NCBI GenBank assembly: GCA_024400415.1
Contig: JAKSMS010000009.1
Coordinates: 1 to 50,992, forward strand
Source: Bacteroidales bacterium
GTDB taxonomy: Bacteria; Bacteroidota; Bacteroidia; Bacteroidales; P3
Direction: 5' to 3'
DNA length: 50,992 nucleotides
The stretch's first letter is position 1. Each line of letters opens with the position of its first letter. The notes under the pieces were generated by a model that saw nothing but the letters and a program-made list of their open reading frames with translations, was not told the origin of the DNA and ran no database searches. A program made the translations under genes and the position numbers. Positions 8,147 through 16,871 of this stretch are shown one piece after another.

Positions 8147-9949
8147 CTACTTGGTTGGGATGGTGTATGTCAGTCCCAACATCACCATTATTCGTTGGCT
8201 TGGATAATTGGTCCAGTAGAAATAGCGCTGGCACAAGATATTGTCCATCTTGGCAAAGAAGCTGAGGGCCTTGTTGTGGCGATACTCTACCTCGAGGTTG
8301 AGACCCGTTCGCATCGGGAGCTTCTCTCCTATCATCTGGTTGCCCAGGTTATCGGTGAGGATAGTGCTGTTCATGGCTCCGAGAAGGAGTGCCTGCAGGC
8401 GGCCGGTGATCTTGTCATTATAGTTGACGTTGACGTTGAGGTGGGCATCGAAGCTTGGGCGATAGAGGGTAAGGCTGTCGCTGTAGTGATAGTAGTTGGC
8501 GCCCAGCTCTACGGCAAGCATCTCGTCGTTGATGAAGCTGAAGTCGGCTCCCACGGTTGCCTTACGGATGTCTTCGTAGCAGGGCATATAGACATTCTCG
8601 AGCGGATAGTCTGCAAAGCAGGCCAGATGGAAGTTGAGGTCATCTTTCAGCAATGCATAGTCGGCATGAGCCCTGAGCTGGAGCTTCTTATTGAAGTTCA
8701 TGCGCATCTTGGCGTAAAAATCCATGCCGTGGGTAGCCTTGAGGTCTGCGCCCGGCATCAGGTATGGATTTATCAGTCTCACCTTATTCAGGGTATTGGC
8801 GTCGAGGTCGCCGGTCACGCCTACGCTCAAGTTCAAAGCCTCTCGCATCAGGCTCTTGCTCACCATGATATCTGGGAACAGATAGGTATGCACTGCAGTA
8901 TCGCTATAGCCGTCAAATCCCAGTTTCAATCCAGCATGAACATTGAAATCCTTGAACAGGAAATCCACATAAGGATTCATCTTCACGACGTTCCTGGAAT
9001 GGCGTACCGTGTCGGTTGAACCCATTGCCGCATATCCCCATGGAGCGCCAGCAACAAGAGAGGTCTCCTTCATAGAGCTCTTGCCACCTTGCCATTCGGC
9101 TTCGAGGAAGGCTATACCTTTATATTTACTTAGAAGTGGGAATCCATAGTGGACGTCGCCAGTCAGACCCATCATAAACTCGTTCTGGCCATAGGTGGCA
9201 GCCAGTTCGTCGACGTTGAGATAGGCGCTGTAGCCGAGCTTGTTCACATCGGTCTGGAGGTTCTTCACGCCGCCCTTGAAGGCTATGAGGTTGTAGGCAA
9301 TCTTATTGTCTTTCAAACTTAGACTATCTCGGCTGAGTCCATGGGCATGGAGCGTGGAATCACTCACGCCGTAGTAGAGGTTATAGTCGTTGTTGTAGCG
9401 CAGGTCGGCACTCACCTGAAGCTTGTCCTTCACTATCACCTTGGCAAATCCGCCCAGATCGGTCATCGACCAATGGTTGGCGCCATAATAGTCAGGGCTA
9501 TAGGGAATGCTGTCTACCATCCGTCCTATCTTACCCCACGACGAGCGGTGGGTCAGATAGGCGCCATAGCTCATCGTCTTGTTGCGCGTGCTGCTGTAAT
9601 AAGCCTCGAGCATTGGCGACCAGTAGTTGCCCAAACCCATCTTAAGATAATTATTGTATAGTTTGGTGGTGGGTTCGCCGATTACGCGGGCAGCCTTGAT
9701 TCTCGATGGAGAGAATATCGAGGTGATGCGCTTAGGATTGATCTGGTAGTTGAATTTATGCTGCAACTGCTGGGCACTGATGGTGTCGCTAATCTCTGGC
9801 GCTACATTCACTTTCTGGGTTTCTTCCAGCGTGGGCTTGTAGCTTCCTACCACCACTACCCTCTCGTTGTACACTCCGTTTACTGTATCTTGGGCCAGCA
9901 CAGCTCCTCCAAAGAGCATTGCGGTCATAAGTATGGATATCTTCTTCAT
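8147..9949 (-). CDS. Outer-membrane beta-barrel protein (TonB-receptor-like)
   Basis: 600 residues. The signal peptide MKKISILMTAMLFGGAVLAQ is followed by VNGVYNERVVVVGSYKPTLEETQKVNVAPEI, a stretch typical of Bacteroidetes barrel proteins annotated as TonB-dependent receptors. The remainder is alternating aromatic/polar beta strands ending in MVMLGLTYTIPTK. At 600 residues it is shorter than a true SusC-like receptor and I see no complete plug domain, so it may be a closed or structural barrel. It is 35 bp downstream of the 1035-residue TPR protein gene and surely co-transcribed with it. The two may form an outer-membrane complex; that is inference. Confidence 0.8.
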   Translation of the reverse strand: MKKISILMTAMLFGGAVLAQDTVNGVYNERVVVVGSYKPTLEETQKVNVAPEISDTISAQQLQHKFNYQINPKRITSIFSPSRIKAARVIGEPTTKLYNNYLKMGLGNYWSPMLEAYYSSTRNKTMSYGAYLTHRSSWGKIGRMVDSIPYSPDYYGANHWSMTDLGGFAKVIVKDKLQVSADLRYNNDYNLYYGVSDSTLHAHGLSRDSLSLKDNKIAYNLIAFKGGVKNLQTDVNKLGYSAYLNVDELAATYGQNEFMMGLTGDVHYGFPLLSKYKGIAFLEAEWQGGKSSMKETSLVAGAPWGYAAMGSTDTVRHSRNVVKMNPYVDFLFKDFNVHAGLKLGFDGYSDTAVHTYLFPDIMVSKSLMREALNLSVGVTGDLDANTLNKVRLINPYLMPGADLKATHGMDFYAKMRMNFNKKLQLRAHADYALLKDDLNFHLACFADYPLENVYMPCYEDIRKATVGADFSFINDEMLAVELGANYYHYSDSLTLYRPSFDAHLNVNVNYNDKITGRLQALLLGAMNSTILTDNLGNQMIGEKLPMRTGLNLEVEYRHNKALSFFAKMDNILCQRYFYWTNYPSQRIMVMLGLTYTIPTK

Positions 9950-9984
9950 AGTTGTTCTTCGTTTAGGGTGTTAGCGTTAGGTAA

Positions 9985-12900
9985 TTAGTCTTCGTCGATA
10001 AATGGCACCTGCTCGTCGTCATCTATGGTGATGATCAGCTCGTCATCCTCCTGGTGCTGCACAGGAGCCTCAGCCTCGATGATAGCGTTGCGCTTCTGCA
10101 TGGCCAGCTGCACGAGTTCTTCGCCGTCGTAGTTGTCGATGATGCTCTGAAGGGTCTGCTTTGCCTGAAGGCTATTGCCTCTAGCATAATAGATATCTGC
10201 CCATAGTATGAAGGTCTTGGCCAGCCAGTAGTCGCTATGAGAATTGTCTATGATCTCGTTCTCGATGAGGCGTTCGGCCTTGTCGAACTCGTGATCGTTG
10301 TAGAGGGCCAAGGCTCTGGTATAGTAGGCCTCGCCGCTGTAGTCGCCGTTGGTGGACTTGCAGAGGCCGGTATAGATGTTCAAGGCATTTGCGAGGTCGC
10401 CATTTGCATAGTAGGCTCTAGCCTTGCAGAGGTTGGCCTCGTCGAGCAGCTCTGCCGTCACCTTGGGTTCGGAAATGAGCGCGTCGGCAGCAGGAATCTC
10501 GCGGGAATTGTCGTCGATCTTCACCCAGCAGCGGAGAATGCCCACGCGGCTTTGGAGACGGCTGTTGTCGGACTCGCTGGTGTTGAGCAGTTTCTCATAT
10601 AGCTGCAGCGACTTCTGGTAGTCACCCAATGAGTAGGCGATGTTGGCGCCGTTGTAGAGCGAAGTCTCGGTATAGTTGTTCTTGCCGGCAGATGCCACGG
10701 CCTCGTAGTGAGGGAGCGCCTCTGCGCCGTTGCCCGAGCGGAACAGGCAGTCGGCCATATAATAGTGAGCCTGCAGGTGGAAGAGTCCTTTGGGGAACTT
10801 CTTGAGGTAGTTCTCAAATCCCTTCACGGCCTTCTCGCAGTCGCCGTCCTGATAGCGAGCCTCTACGGCCATGAAGGTGGTGCTGTCGCGCTCCATCACG
10901 GAGATGTCGATATGGGCGGTCTTGCTCACATAGTCGAAGTACTCGTCTACGCGGCTCTGCTCCACATAGATGCTCTTTACGGTGCTGAGGGCGTCGCGGC
11001 TCTCAGGGGTTCCCGGATATTTGTTCAGCAGGCGGTCGAAGGTCTTGAGGGCGTCGTCGTACTTATCCGTATTATAATATATGAGTCCCATGCTGAGCAG
11101 CGCCTCCTTCACATAGCTGCTGTTGGGATACTGCTTGATGAAGTTGCCATAGTAGAGCAGCGCCATATCGTTGTTGTCGCAAGCCAGGTAGGTGTTGGCA
11201 ATCTCAAGCATGGCCTTGCTGCTGAACTGAGAGCCCTTGTAGCGCTCGAAGATATAGTTCAGGTAGGTCAGTTTCTCTGGATTCTTGCCGATTGCGCCAT
11301 AGGCCATAGCCTTCTGGTAGGTGGCGTAGTCGGCATCCTTGTCGTTGGCGTCTATCACCTTGTCGTAGTAGTCGATAGAGCCGGCAAAGTTGCGGTTCAC
11401 ATAGCGGCAGTCGCCCAGGCGGTTGTACACGTCGTAGGTCTGGTGGTTGCGTTCCCAGCCGGCAGAGGTGGTCAGGTATTTCTCAAAGCACTCCTGAGCG
11501 TCGTCGTAGTTCTCATCTTTCATATAGAGGTAGCCGGCGGTATAGAGTCCCTGTGGGTAATAGCTCGAAAGGGTGGCGCTGCTGCTGAGCAGGAACTTGC
11601 CGATGGCCTTGCGGGCCGATGGATAAGAGCCCATACGGTACTGCGACTCGGCATAGAGGTACTGGGCGTCGGTAGTCACCTTGGGCACCACGTTCAGCTT
11701 GATGGCCTTGGCAAAGAGGTCTGATGCCTCTTTGGGCTTGAACTCGTTGAAGAGCTCTATGCCGCGGTTCACCAAGCAGCGCTGATAGGCCTGGTTGAGC
11801 TGCGCGTTGCGGCTAGGAATCTTCTCTATCAGCACGATAGCGTCCTTGTAGTTCTTAGTGGTAAGGTAGAGCGAGGTAAGGATCTCCTGAACCTCGGTCT
11901 TGTGACTGGTCTTGGGATACTTGCGCAGATAGTCCTCAAACGAGCGTATCGACTCGTTGTAAGGATTGAGGTTGAGCTCGCAGCTCAGCTTGGCGTAGTT
12001 GAAGAGGGCGTCTTCCTTAATCTTGGGGTCGAACTCCATGGTAGAGGCCTGCAGGAACATGCTGCGTGCCTCGTTTTTGCGGTTCAGCTTCACATAAGTG
12101 TCGCCGAGAGTATACATGGCGTTCTGCGAAATGCTGTCGGCACAGGTAGTCTTCTTGGCCAGGTAAACGGCTGCAGAGTCGTACTTGTGCATCATATAGT
12201 AGCAGTAGCCGATCTGATAGTAGTTGTCTTGAGGCGAGCAGGCGTTCTTCTTCGAACCCTCCTGGCCGTCAGACTCCATAAGGCTGGTGCTCTTGTTGTA
12301 GAATTCCAGCGCACGCTTATAGTCGCTGCGGTTGAAGTACACCTCTGCGGCCATCTCGGCGATCTCGTCGCGACGATAGGCATCCTTCTGCTGCAGCAGC
12401 TCGGGAGTCATCTCCAGCAATTCGTCCTCACGACCCAGATAGTAGTAGATGCGGGCCATATAGTTGGGCACGATCTTAGCAAACTTGCGGTCGCTTCTCA
12501 GCTTCTCGAAGCTCTTGAGTGCCAGCTCATACTCGTGGTTCATATACTGGATATGGGCATAGTAGTAGAGCGCCGAATTCTTGTATTTGGACTTGCCAGA
12601 CTGAAGCCTTGAGAAGTAGCTCTTGGCCGAGGTGTAATCCCCCGACACGAAGTAGCAGTAGCCCATCTTAAAGTCATACTCCGACTTGTAGCCATACTCC
12701 ACCTCGTTGGCGTTCACCAGCTTGTAGCACTGCAAGGCCTGGGCGTACTGGCTGCGAGAATAGTAGAAGTTGCCCATATGCAGGCGGGCCATATTGCAAC
12801 GGCCGCTCTGAGGATAAAGCCTCATGAACTCCTGAAGACGATATAGAGCATCATCGTTGTTCAATTTCTCGGAGCACACAGCAGCATAATAGCAGGCCTC

Positions 12901-13092
12901 TCCGTCGTCGGAAACGGCAGCCACCTGGTCAAACAAATGCTGAGCGGCAGCATATTTTTCCTTCTGGTAAAGGTCTGTAGCCTGCTGGTAGACATCCTTT
13001 CTAGCCTGACGGGACAGGTCGTTCTGTGCAAAAACGGAGCCGGCCATCACGACTACAAATAGCGCAATAAAAAGATTCTTAACAAGTTGCAT
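9985..13092 (-). CDS. Large secreted tetratricopeptide-repeat protein
   Basis: 1035 residues. A signal peptide (1-22, ending SVFAQ) is followed by TPR helices along the whole length: DLYQKEKYAAAQHLFDQVA, KMGYCYFVSGDYTSAKSYF, MGLIYYNTDKYDDALKTFDRLLNKYPG, MADCLFRSGNGAEALPHYEAV and more. The repeats resemble the YbgF/BamD style. The C-terminus is very acidic (QHQEDDELIITIDDDEQVPFIDED). Periplasmic TPR proteins hold multi-protein complexes together, so this is a candidate scaffold for the barrel protein encoded 35 bp downstream. It heads its operon and lies next to the large inverted repeat. Family certain, function not. Confidence 0.9.
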   Translation of the reverse strand: MQLVKNLFIALFVVVMAGSVFAQNDLSRQARKDVYQQATDLYQKEKYAAAQHLFDQVAAVSDDGEACYYAAVCSEKLNNDDALYRLQEFMRLYPQSGRCNMARLHMGNFYYSRSQYAQALQCYKLVNANEVEYGYKSEYDFKMGYCYFVSGDYTSAKSYFSRLQSGKSKYKNSALYYYAHIQYMNHEYELALKSFEKLRSDRKFAKIVPNYMARIYYYLGREDELLEMTPELLQQKDAYRRDEIAEMAAEVYFNRSDYKRALEFYNKSTSLMESDGQEGSKKNACSPQDNYYQIGYCYYMMHKYDSAAVYLAKKTTCADSISQNAMYTLGDTYVKLNRKNEARSMFLQASTMEFDPKIKEDALFNYAKLSCELNLNPYNESIRSFEDYLRKYPKTSHKTEVQEILTSLYLTTKNYKDAIVLIEKIPSRNAQLNQAYQRCLVNRGIELFNEFKPKEASDLFAKAIKLNVVPKVTTDAQYLYAESQYRMGSYPSARKAIGKFLLSSSATLSSYYPQGLYTAGYLYMKDENYDDAQECFEKYLTTSAGWERNHQTYDVYNRLGDCRYVNRNFAGSIDYYDKVIDANDKDADYATYQKAMAYGAIGKNPEKLTYLNYIFERYKGSQFSSKAMLEIANTYLACDNNDMALLYYGNFIKQYPNSSYVKEALLSMGLIYYNTDKYDDALKTFDRLLNKYPGTPESRDALSTVKSIYVEQSRVDEYFDYVSKTAHIDISVMERDSTTFMAVEARYQDGDCEKAVKGFENYLKKFPKGLFHLQAHYYMADCLFRSGNGAEALPHYEAVASAGKNNYTETSLYNGANIAYSLGDYQKSLQLYEKLLNTSESDNSRLQSRVGILRCWVKIDDNSREIPAADALISEPKVTAELLDEANLCKARAYYANGDLANALNIYTGLCKSTNGDYSGEAYYTRALALYNDHEFDKAERLIENEIIDNSHSDYWLAKTFILWADIYYARGNSLQAKQTLQSIIDNYDGEELVQLAMQKRNAIIEAEAPVQHQEDDELIITIDDDEQVPFIDED

Positions 13093-13118
13093 ACTTACTT
13101 CAATATTATTATTAGTTG

Positions 13119-13150
13119 CTAAATTACAACTTTAATATAATTAACGCAAA
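13119..13150 (-). promoter_or_regulatory. Probable promoter of the TPR-barrel operon
   Basis: On the minus strand TTTTG (about 13151-13147), 20 bp, then TAATTTAG (13126-13119), one mismatch from TAnnTTTG. It lies 27 bp before the ATG at 13092. Confidence 0.45.
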
Positions 13151-13272
13151 AGTCTTCAAATTGTTTTATCAACATAAAAAAGTTAATACATAAAAAACAC
13201 ACGCCACCCACCGCTTCCCAACCCGCTGTCTGAATGGATCTAATGGGTCCCTACTTCTATGTTATTTGGCGC

Positions 13273-13369
13273 ATATGTGCTATATTTGTGCTATATATGT
13301 GCTATATTTGTGCTATGCTATAGAAATAGCAGATATATAGCACATATATAGCACACATATAGCACATAT
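13273..13369. repeat. Inverted array of 11-bp units with 44-bp arms
   Basis: Left arm 13273-13316 and right arm 13326-13369 are inverted copies with only three mismatches across 44 bp, separated by 9 bp. Each arm is made of the unit GTGCTATATWT repeated at an exact 11-bp period: GTGCTAT starts at 13277, 13288, 13299 and 13310. In the right arm ATAGCAC/G starts at 13326, 13337, 13348 and 13359. The spacing matches one helical turn. As RNA it would form a very long hairpin. No T tract follows, so it is not an ordinary terminator. Confidence 0.9.
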
Positions 13370-13714
13370 GAGTCATTTTATACCCAGATAAATGAGCAGT
13401 AAGGGCCGTTGGAACTACGAAAAGAAACATGGTGACAATAAGGAGAATAAAAAGGCGAGATAGGATGCATATAATACTGAACGGCAACCTATTAACCATA
13501 TAATACGGACCTATGACGATTGCTCTATAATAACACCGAGTAAAACACATATTATGCAACAGATTTCTACTATTACAAATAGTCACTTTTTTATAGTTGA
13601 ATCGGCTACTTCAGTACAACTGATGCGGTGCATTGTGAGGGGCGACGACTGGCAAAAGTGCGCTGATGGGCAAATATTTTTATAAGTTCGCGCAATATAA
13701 TATAAAAAATTGCG

Positions 13715-13722
13715 TATCTTTG
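13715..13722 (+). promoter_or_regulatory. -7 box for the nine-gene plus-strand cluster
   Basis: TATCTTTG, an exact TAnnTTTG match, 25 bp before the ATG at 13748. The upstream -33 element is poor (TTCG at 13687, spacing about 24), so only the -7 box is firm. Confidence 0.5.
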
Positions 13723-13747
13723 CAAACATAAACCAATAAGCTAAAAA

Positions 13748-14053
13748 ATGTCTGTACTAATTCAATTCGCTATGTTTCCGACAGATAAAGGCGAGAGTGT
13801 AAGTCCCTATGTCGGCAAAATCCTCGACGTGATCAAGAAATCTGGGTTCAAATACCAACTCAACGCGATGAGCACCGCCATAGAAACCACAACTGTGGAA
13901 GAAGCCCTTGCCATAGTGAGCGACTGCTACAATGTGCTGAAGCCCGACTGCAACCGCGTGTATACTACCATGACTATGGATGTGCGTCAAGACCACGAAA
14001 ACTGCATGGAGAATAAGGTGAAGGCCGCCCTCCGCCACTCTAAGGCCGAATAA
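13748..14053 (+). CDS. MTH1187/DUF77-type thiamine-binding protein
   Basis: 101 residues, the normal size for this ferredoxin-like-fold family. MSVLIQFAMFPTDKGESVSPYVGKIL, then FKYQLNAMSTAIETTTVEEALAIV, and the C-terminal charged helix ENKVKAALRHSKAE fit well. Relatives bind thiamine or hydroxymethylpyrimidine-like ligands and are thought to act in thiamine salvage or shuttling in the cytosol. It is first in a long plus-strand cluster, 28 bp before the ZIP transporter gene. No thi genes or TPP riboswitch are seen nearby, so the pathway link is not confirmed. Confidence 0.85.
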   Translation: MSVLIQFAMFPTDKGESVSPYVGKILDVIKKSGFKYQLNAMSTAIETTTVEEALAIVSDCYNVLKPDCNRVYTTMTMDVRQDHENCMENKVKAALRHSKAE

Positions 14054-14081
14054 CCACTAATCCGAATAAAAGAAACTATAC

Positions 14082-14918
14082 ATGACAACCGAAATCTACA
14101 TATCTTATGGCATCATCATGCTTGGCGTGATAATATGGGGAGCTTTGATTCCCCGCAAGAAGATGCTTAGCAGCCGCATGGTGGACGGCATCTCGACCTT
14201 CGGGGGCGCCTTTCTGCTTGCCTCCTGCTTCATCAATCTGGTGCCGCACATGTATCTCGAAGGATACGCCACTCCCGTCTGGGGATTCAAGGTGGGCGCC
14301 GCTGCCATGATCGGATTCTTGATTCAGATACTCCTTGAGCAGCTGACCCACGGCGTGGAGCACGGACACCACCACGACCATGTGCACCACCACGAGTCGA
14401 ACCACGACGAGGACATGGAATACGACGTGCCGGCCCACACTATCGACCATAAGCATTGCACCGTATATGGCGAACATGCCCACAGCACCCCTATCCTGGG
14501 ACTGATGCTGGGCCTGTGCATACACTCTTTCATAGAAGGCATGCCTATGGTTGATGGCGAAGGCGATATTCACCAAGGCCTGCTGTGGGGCATAGTGCTT
14601 CACAATATCCCTATCACGCTTGTGCTGATAAGCCTTTGCATGAGCAACCGCTATTCCAATTGGAAGACGCTAGGCATGCTGGCCATCTTTGCCTTGATGA
14701 CTCCTCTGGGATCGCTGACCGGCCTTTACCTCTTTGCTAGCAACGAGGTGCTGAGCTGCCTGATGATGGGCCTGGTGGTGGGCATCTTGCTGCACGTGAG
14801 CGTGAGCATCCTCTTCGACCACGACCACAACAAGTTCTCTTGGTTCAAGCTGGCACTCATCGTGCTGGCATTCGTGGCCGCATACTTTACTCCCGGATGT
14901 CCTGAAATATACGGATAA
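14082..14918 (+). CDS. ZIP family divalent metal transporter
   Basis: 278 residues with about seven to eight membrane segments. The two metal-site helices carry HSFIEGMP (148-155) and LHNIPITL (173-180), the signature of ZIP (ZupT-like) transporters for zinc, iron or manganese. Between them and TM3 is a histidine-rich loop (90-133, including HGVEHGHHHDH and HHHESNHDED), a usual metal-sensing or -capturing loop in ZIPs. It would import metal into the cytoplasm. It sits between the thiamine-binding protein gene and the glycosyltransferase fusion (15 bp). The metal is not predictable from sequence. No Zur/Fur-like box was recognised. Confidence 0.9.
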   Translation: MTTEIYISYGIIMLGVIIWGALIPRKKMLSSRMVDGISTFGGAFLLASCFINLVPHMYLEGYATPVWGFKVGAAAMIGFLIQILLEQLTHGVEHGHHHDHVHHHESNHDEDMEYDVPAHTIDHKHCTVYGEHAHSTPILGLMLGLCIHSFIEGMPMVDGEGDIHQGLLWGIVLHNIPITLVLISLCMSNRYSNWKTLGMLAIFALMTPLGSLTGLYLFASNEVLSCLMMGLVVGILLHVSVSILFDHDHNKFSWFKLALIVLAFVAAYFTPGCPEIYG

Positions 14919-14933
14919 AAAACTGCACCTTTA

Positions 14934-16856
14934 ATGAGCGAGATATCTTCACATATCAACTCCTTGGCCAGCTCCAATTCCAGAACACTGTCTATCGTAA
15001 TCGTGAACTACAACGTTCGGTTCTTTCTGGACCAATGCCTCATGAGCGTTTATGGTTCTGAATTCTCACGCGAGACGGAATTGGAGGTATGGGTGGTGGA
15101 CAACAACTCGGTGGACGGCAGCGTAGAGATGGTGAGGGAGAAATACCCCCAGGTGCACCTGATTGCCAACAACGACAATCCCGGATTTGCCAAGGCCAAC
15201 AACCAGGCCTTGCGCCAAGCCAAAGGCGACTACCTGCTGCTGCTCAATCCCGACACGGTGGTTGAGAAGGACACGCTGGAGAAATGCCTTGCCTTCATGC
15301 AGGAGCATAGTGACTGCGGCGGACTGGGCGTAAAGATGATCAACGGCGAGGGCACCTTCCTCAAAGAGAGCAAGCGCGGATTCCCAACGCCGAGGACTTC
15401 GTTCTTCAAGATTAGCGGACTCATCAAGCTCTTTCCCAAGCATCCCGTAATCGGAGCCTACTATATGGGCCACCTCGACGACAACGAGACCAACGAGATA
15501 GAGATCCTGCCAGGAGCATTTATCATGATGAGCCGCGAATCCTTCGAGAAGGTGGGCCTGTTGGACGAGAGCTATTTCATGTATGGCGAGGACATCGACT
15601 ATTCGTGGCGCATCCGCCTGGCTGGATATAAGAACTATTATCTGCCCAGCGCGCGAATCATCCACTATAAGGGAGAAAGCACTCGAAAAGGCTCGATGAA
15701 CTACGTCTACACTTTCTACAACGCTATGGTAATCTTCACCAAGAGATACTTTAGCGGCAATAGTGCAAAGCTATACATAGGGCTAATCAATGTGGCCATC
15801 TGGCTCAGGGCTTCCCTATCGTGGCTGAAGCGGATTCTGAGCGGAATAGCCTTGCCGGCTGCCGACCTGCTGTTCTCGTGGGGCGGCATGGTGGCCATCA
15901 AGCAGCTTTGGGCCACCTATTGGGCCGAGAACGTGAACTACTATCCAGCCGTCTATACCTGGACGATACTGCCGCTCTATGCGGCCATACTGATGCTTTG
16001 CAGCTGGCTCTACGGCGGATACGACAAACCGATAAAGCGCAGCCGACTAATCAAAGGCATGGCCGTAGGCGCAGCAGCCTTACTGGTGTTCTATTCCCTG
16101 CTCGACGAGACGCAGCGCTACTCGAGAGCCGTGCTGCTGCTAGGCAGTGCCTGGTCGATAGCAGCATCGCTGGGCATCAGGCAGGTTCTCGGCTGGATGA
16201 AGGCAGAGGGCTTCGCAAACGGCAGACAGCACAAGTCCACACTGATTGTGGGTAGCAAGGACGAATGCCAGCGCATCGACCAACTCTATCGAGAATTGGG
16301 CATAGACTCAGAAGAAATGGTGTATGTGCAACCCACTGAGACCTCGAAGATAAGCGACATGATCCGCATCTATAAGGCCGACGAGGTGATATTCTGCAGC
16401 AAAGACATGCTCATAGAGGACACCATCAACCTGATGCTGCACCTCAAGCCCCAAGGGGTGGAATTCAAGATAGCGCCCGAAGAATCGGACTTCGTGATAG
16501 GCAGCAACGCCATAAACAGCCGCGAGGACCTATACACCATGGAGATCAACACCGTGGCCAGCCCCATGAGCAGACGAAACAAGCGCCTTTTCGACATCGG
16601 AACATCGCTGTTGCTGATACTTGCCTCGCCCGTCACGATATGGATGCAGCACAACATCAGCCGCTACTATCGCGACTGCCTAAGCGTACTCATTGGCACA
16701 AAGACATGGGTGAACGTTGCAGGAGGCATATTCACCCCATCAGACATACTGCCCGGCCGACCGCTCGACGAACAGCGTATGAACCTGCGCTACACGCGCA
16801 ACTATAAGGTGTCGACCGACGCCACCATTCTATGGAGAAATATTAGAAACATATAA
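14934..16856 (+). CDS. GT2 glycosyltransferase fused to a degenerate polyprenyl sugar-phosphate transferase
   Basis: 640 residues. Residues 18-275 are a rhamnosyltransferase-like GT2 domain: LSIVIVNYNVRFFLDQCL, VVDNNSVDGS (54-63), NDNPGFAKANNQAL, LLLNPDTVV (103-110) and GEDIDYSWRIRLAGYKNYYLP. Then come about four membrane segments (283-312, 344-361, 376-393, 398-419) and a Rossmann-like soluble domain (432-555). A tail RRNKRLFDIGTSLLLILASP with a later membrane segment resembles the membrane anchor of WbaP/WcaJ-type phosphoglycosyltransferases. The catalytic part of such enzymes appears eroded. Both halves point to lipid-linked surface glycan synthesis. It lies 15 bp from genes on either side. 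Confidence 0.85.
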   Translation: MSEISSHINSLASSNSRTLSIVIVNYNVRFFLDQCLMSVYGSEFSRETELEVWVVDNNSVDGSVEMVREKYPQVHLIANNDNPGFAKANNQALRQAKGDYLLLLNPDTVVEKDTLEKCLAFMQEHSDCGGLGVKMINGEGTFLKESKRGFPTPRTSFFKISGLIKLFPKHPVIGAYYMGHLDDNETNEIEILPGAFIMMSRESFEKVGLLDESYFMYGEDIDYSWRIRLAGYKNYYLPSARIIHYKGESTRKGSMNYVYTFYNAMVIFTKRYFSGNSAKLYIGLINVAIWLRASLSWLKRILSGIALPAADLLFSWGGMVAIKQLWATYWAENVNYYPAVYTWTILPLYAAILMLCSWLYGGYDKPIKRSRLIKGMAVGAAALLVFYSLLDETQRYSRAVLLLGSAWSIAASLGIRQVLGWMKAEGFANGRQHKSTLIVGSKDECQRIDQLYRELGIDSEEMVYVQPTETSKISDMIRIYKADEVIFCSKDMLIEDTINLMLHLKPQGVEFKIAPEESDFVIGSNAINSREDLYTMEINTVASPMSRRNKRLFDIGTSLLLILASPVTIWMQHNISRYYRDCLSVLIGTKTWVNVAGGIFTPSDILPGRPLDEQRMNLRYTRNYKVSTDATILWRNIRNI

Positions 16857-16871
16857 TACCGACATACCATT

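Larger units (their letters stand above)
13093..13747. other. Divergent intergenic control region
   Basis: 655 bp between the TPR gene (minus) and the thiamine-binding protein gene (plus). It contains promoter-like boxes at both ends and a 97-bp inverted repeat at 13273-13369. A 94-codon minus-strand frame at 13302-13586 reads through the repeat but looks non-coding. No RNA gene is recognised. Confidence 0.7.

Noticed and set aside
8195-9019. 274-codon plus-strand frame opposite the barrel gene
   Set aside because: Antisense shadow with no motif; the minus-strand frame has a signal peptide and barrel pattern.
10708-11724. 338-codon plus-strand frame opposite the TPR gene
   Set aside because: Antisense shadow; Val/Leu/Ala-rich translation typical of a reversed coding strand, while the TPR frame has clear repeats.
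13302-13586. 94-codon minus-strand frame
   Set aside because: It reads through the inverted repeat, has an implausible Cys/Tyr/Ile-rich composition and no start context or family match.
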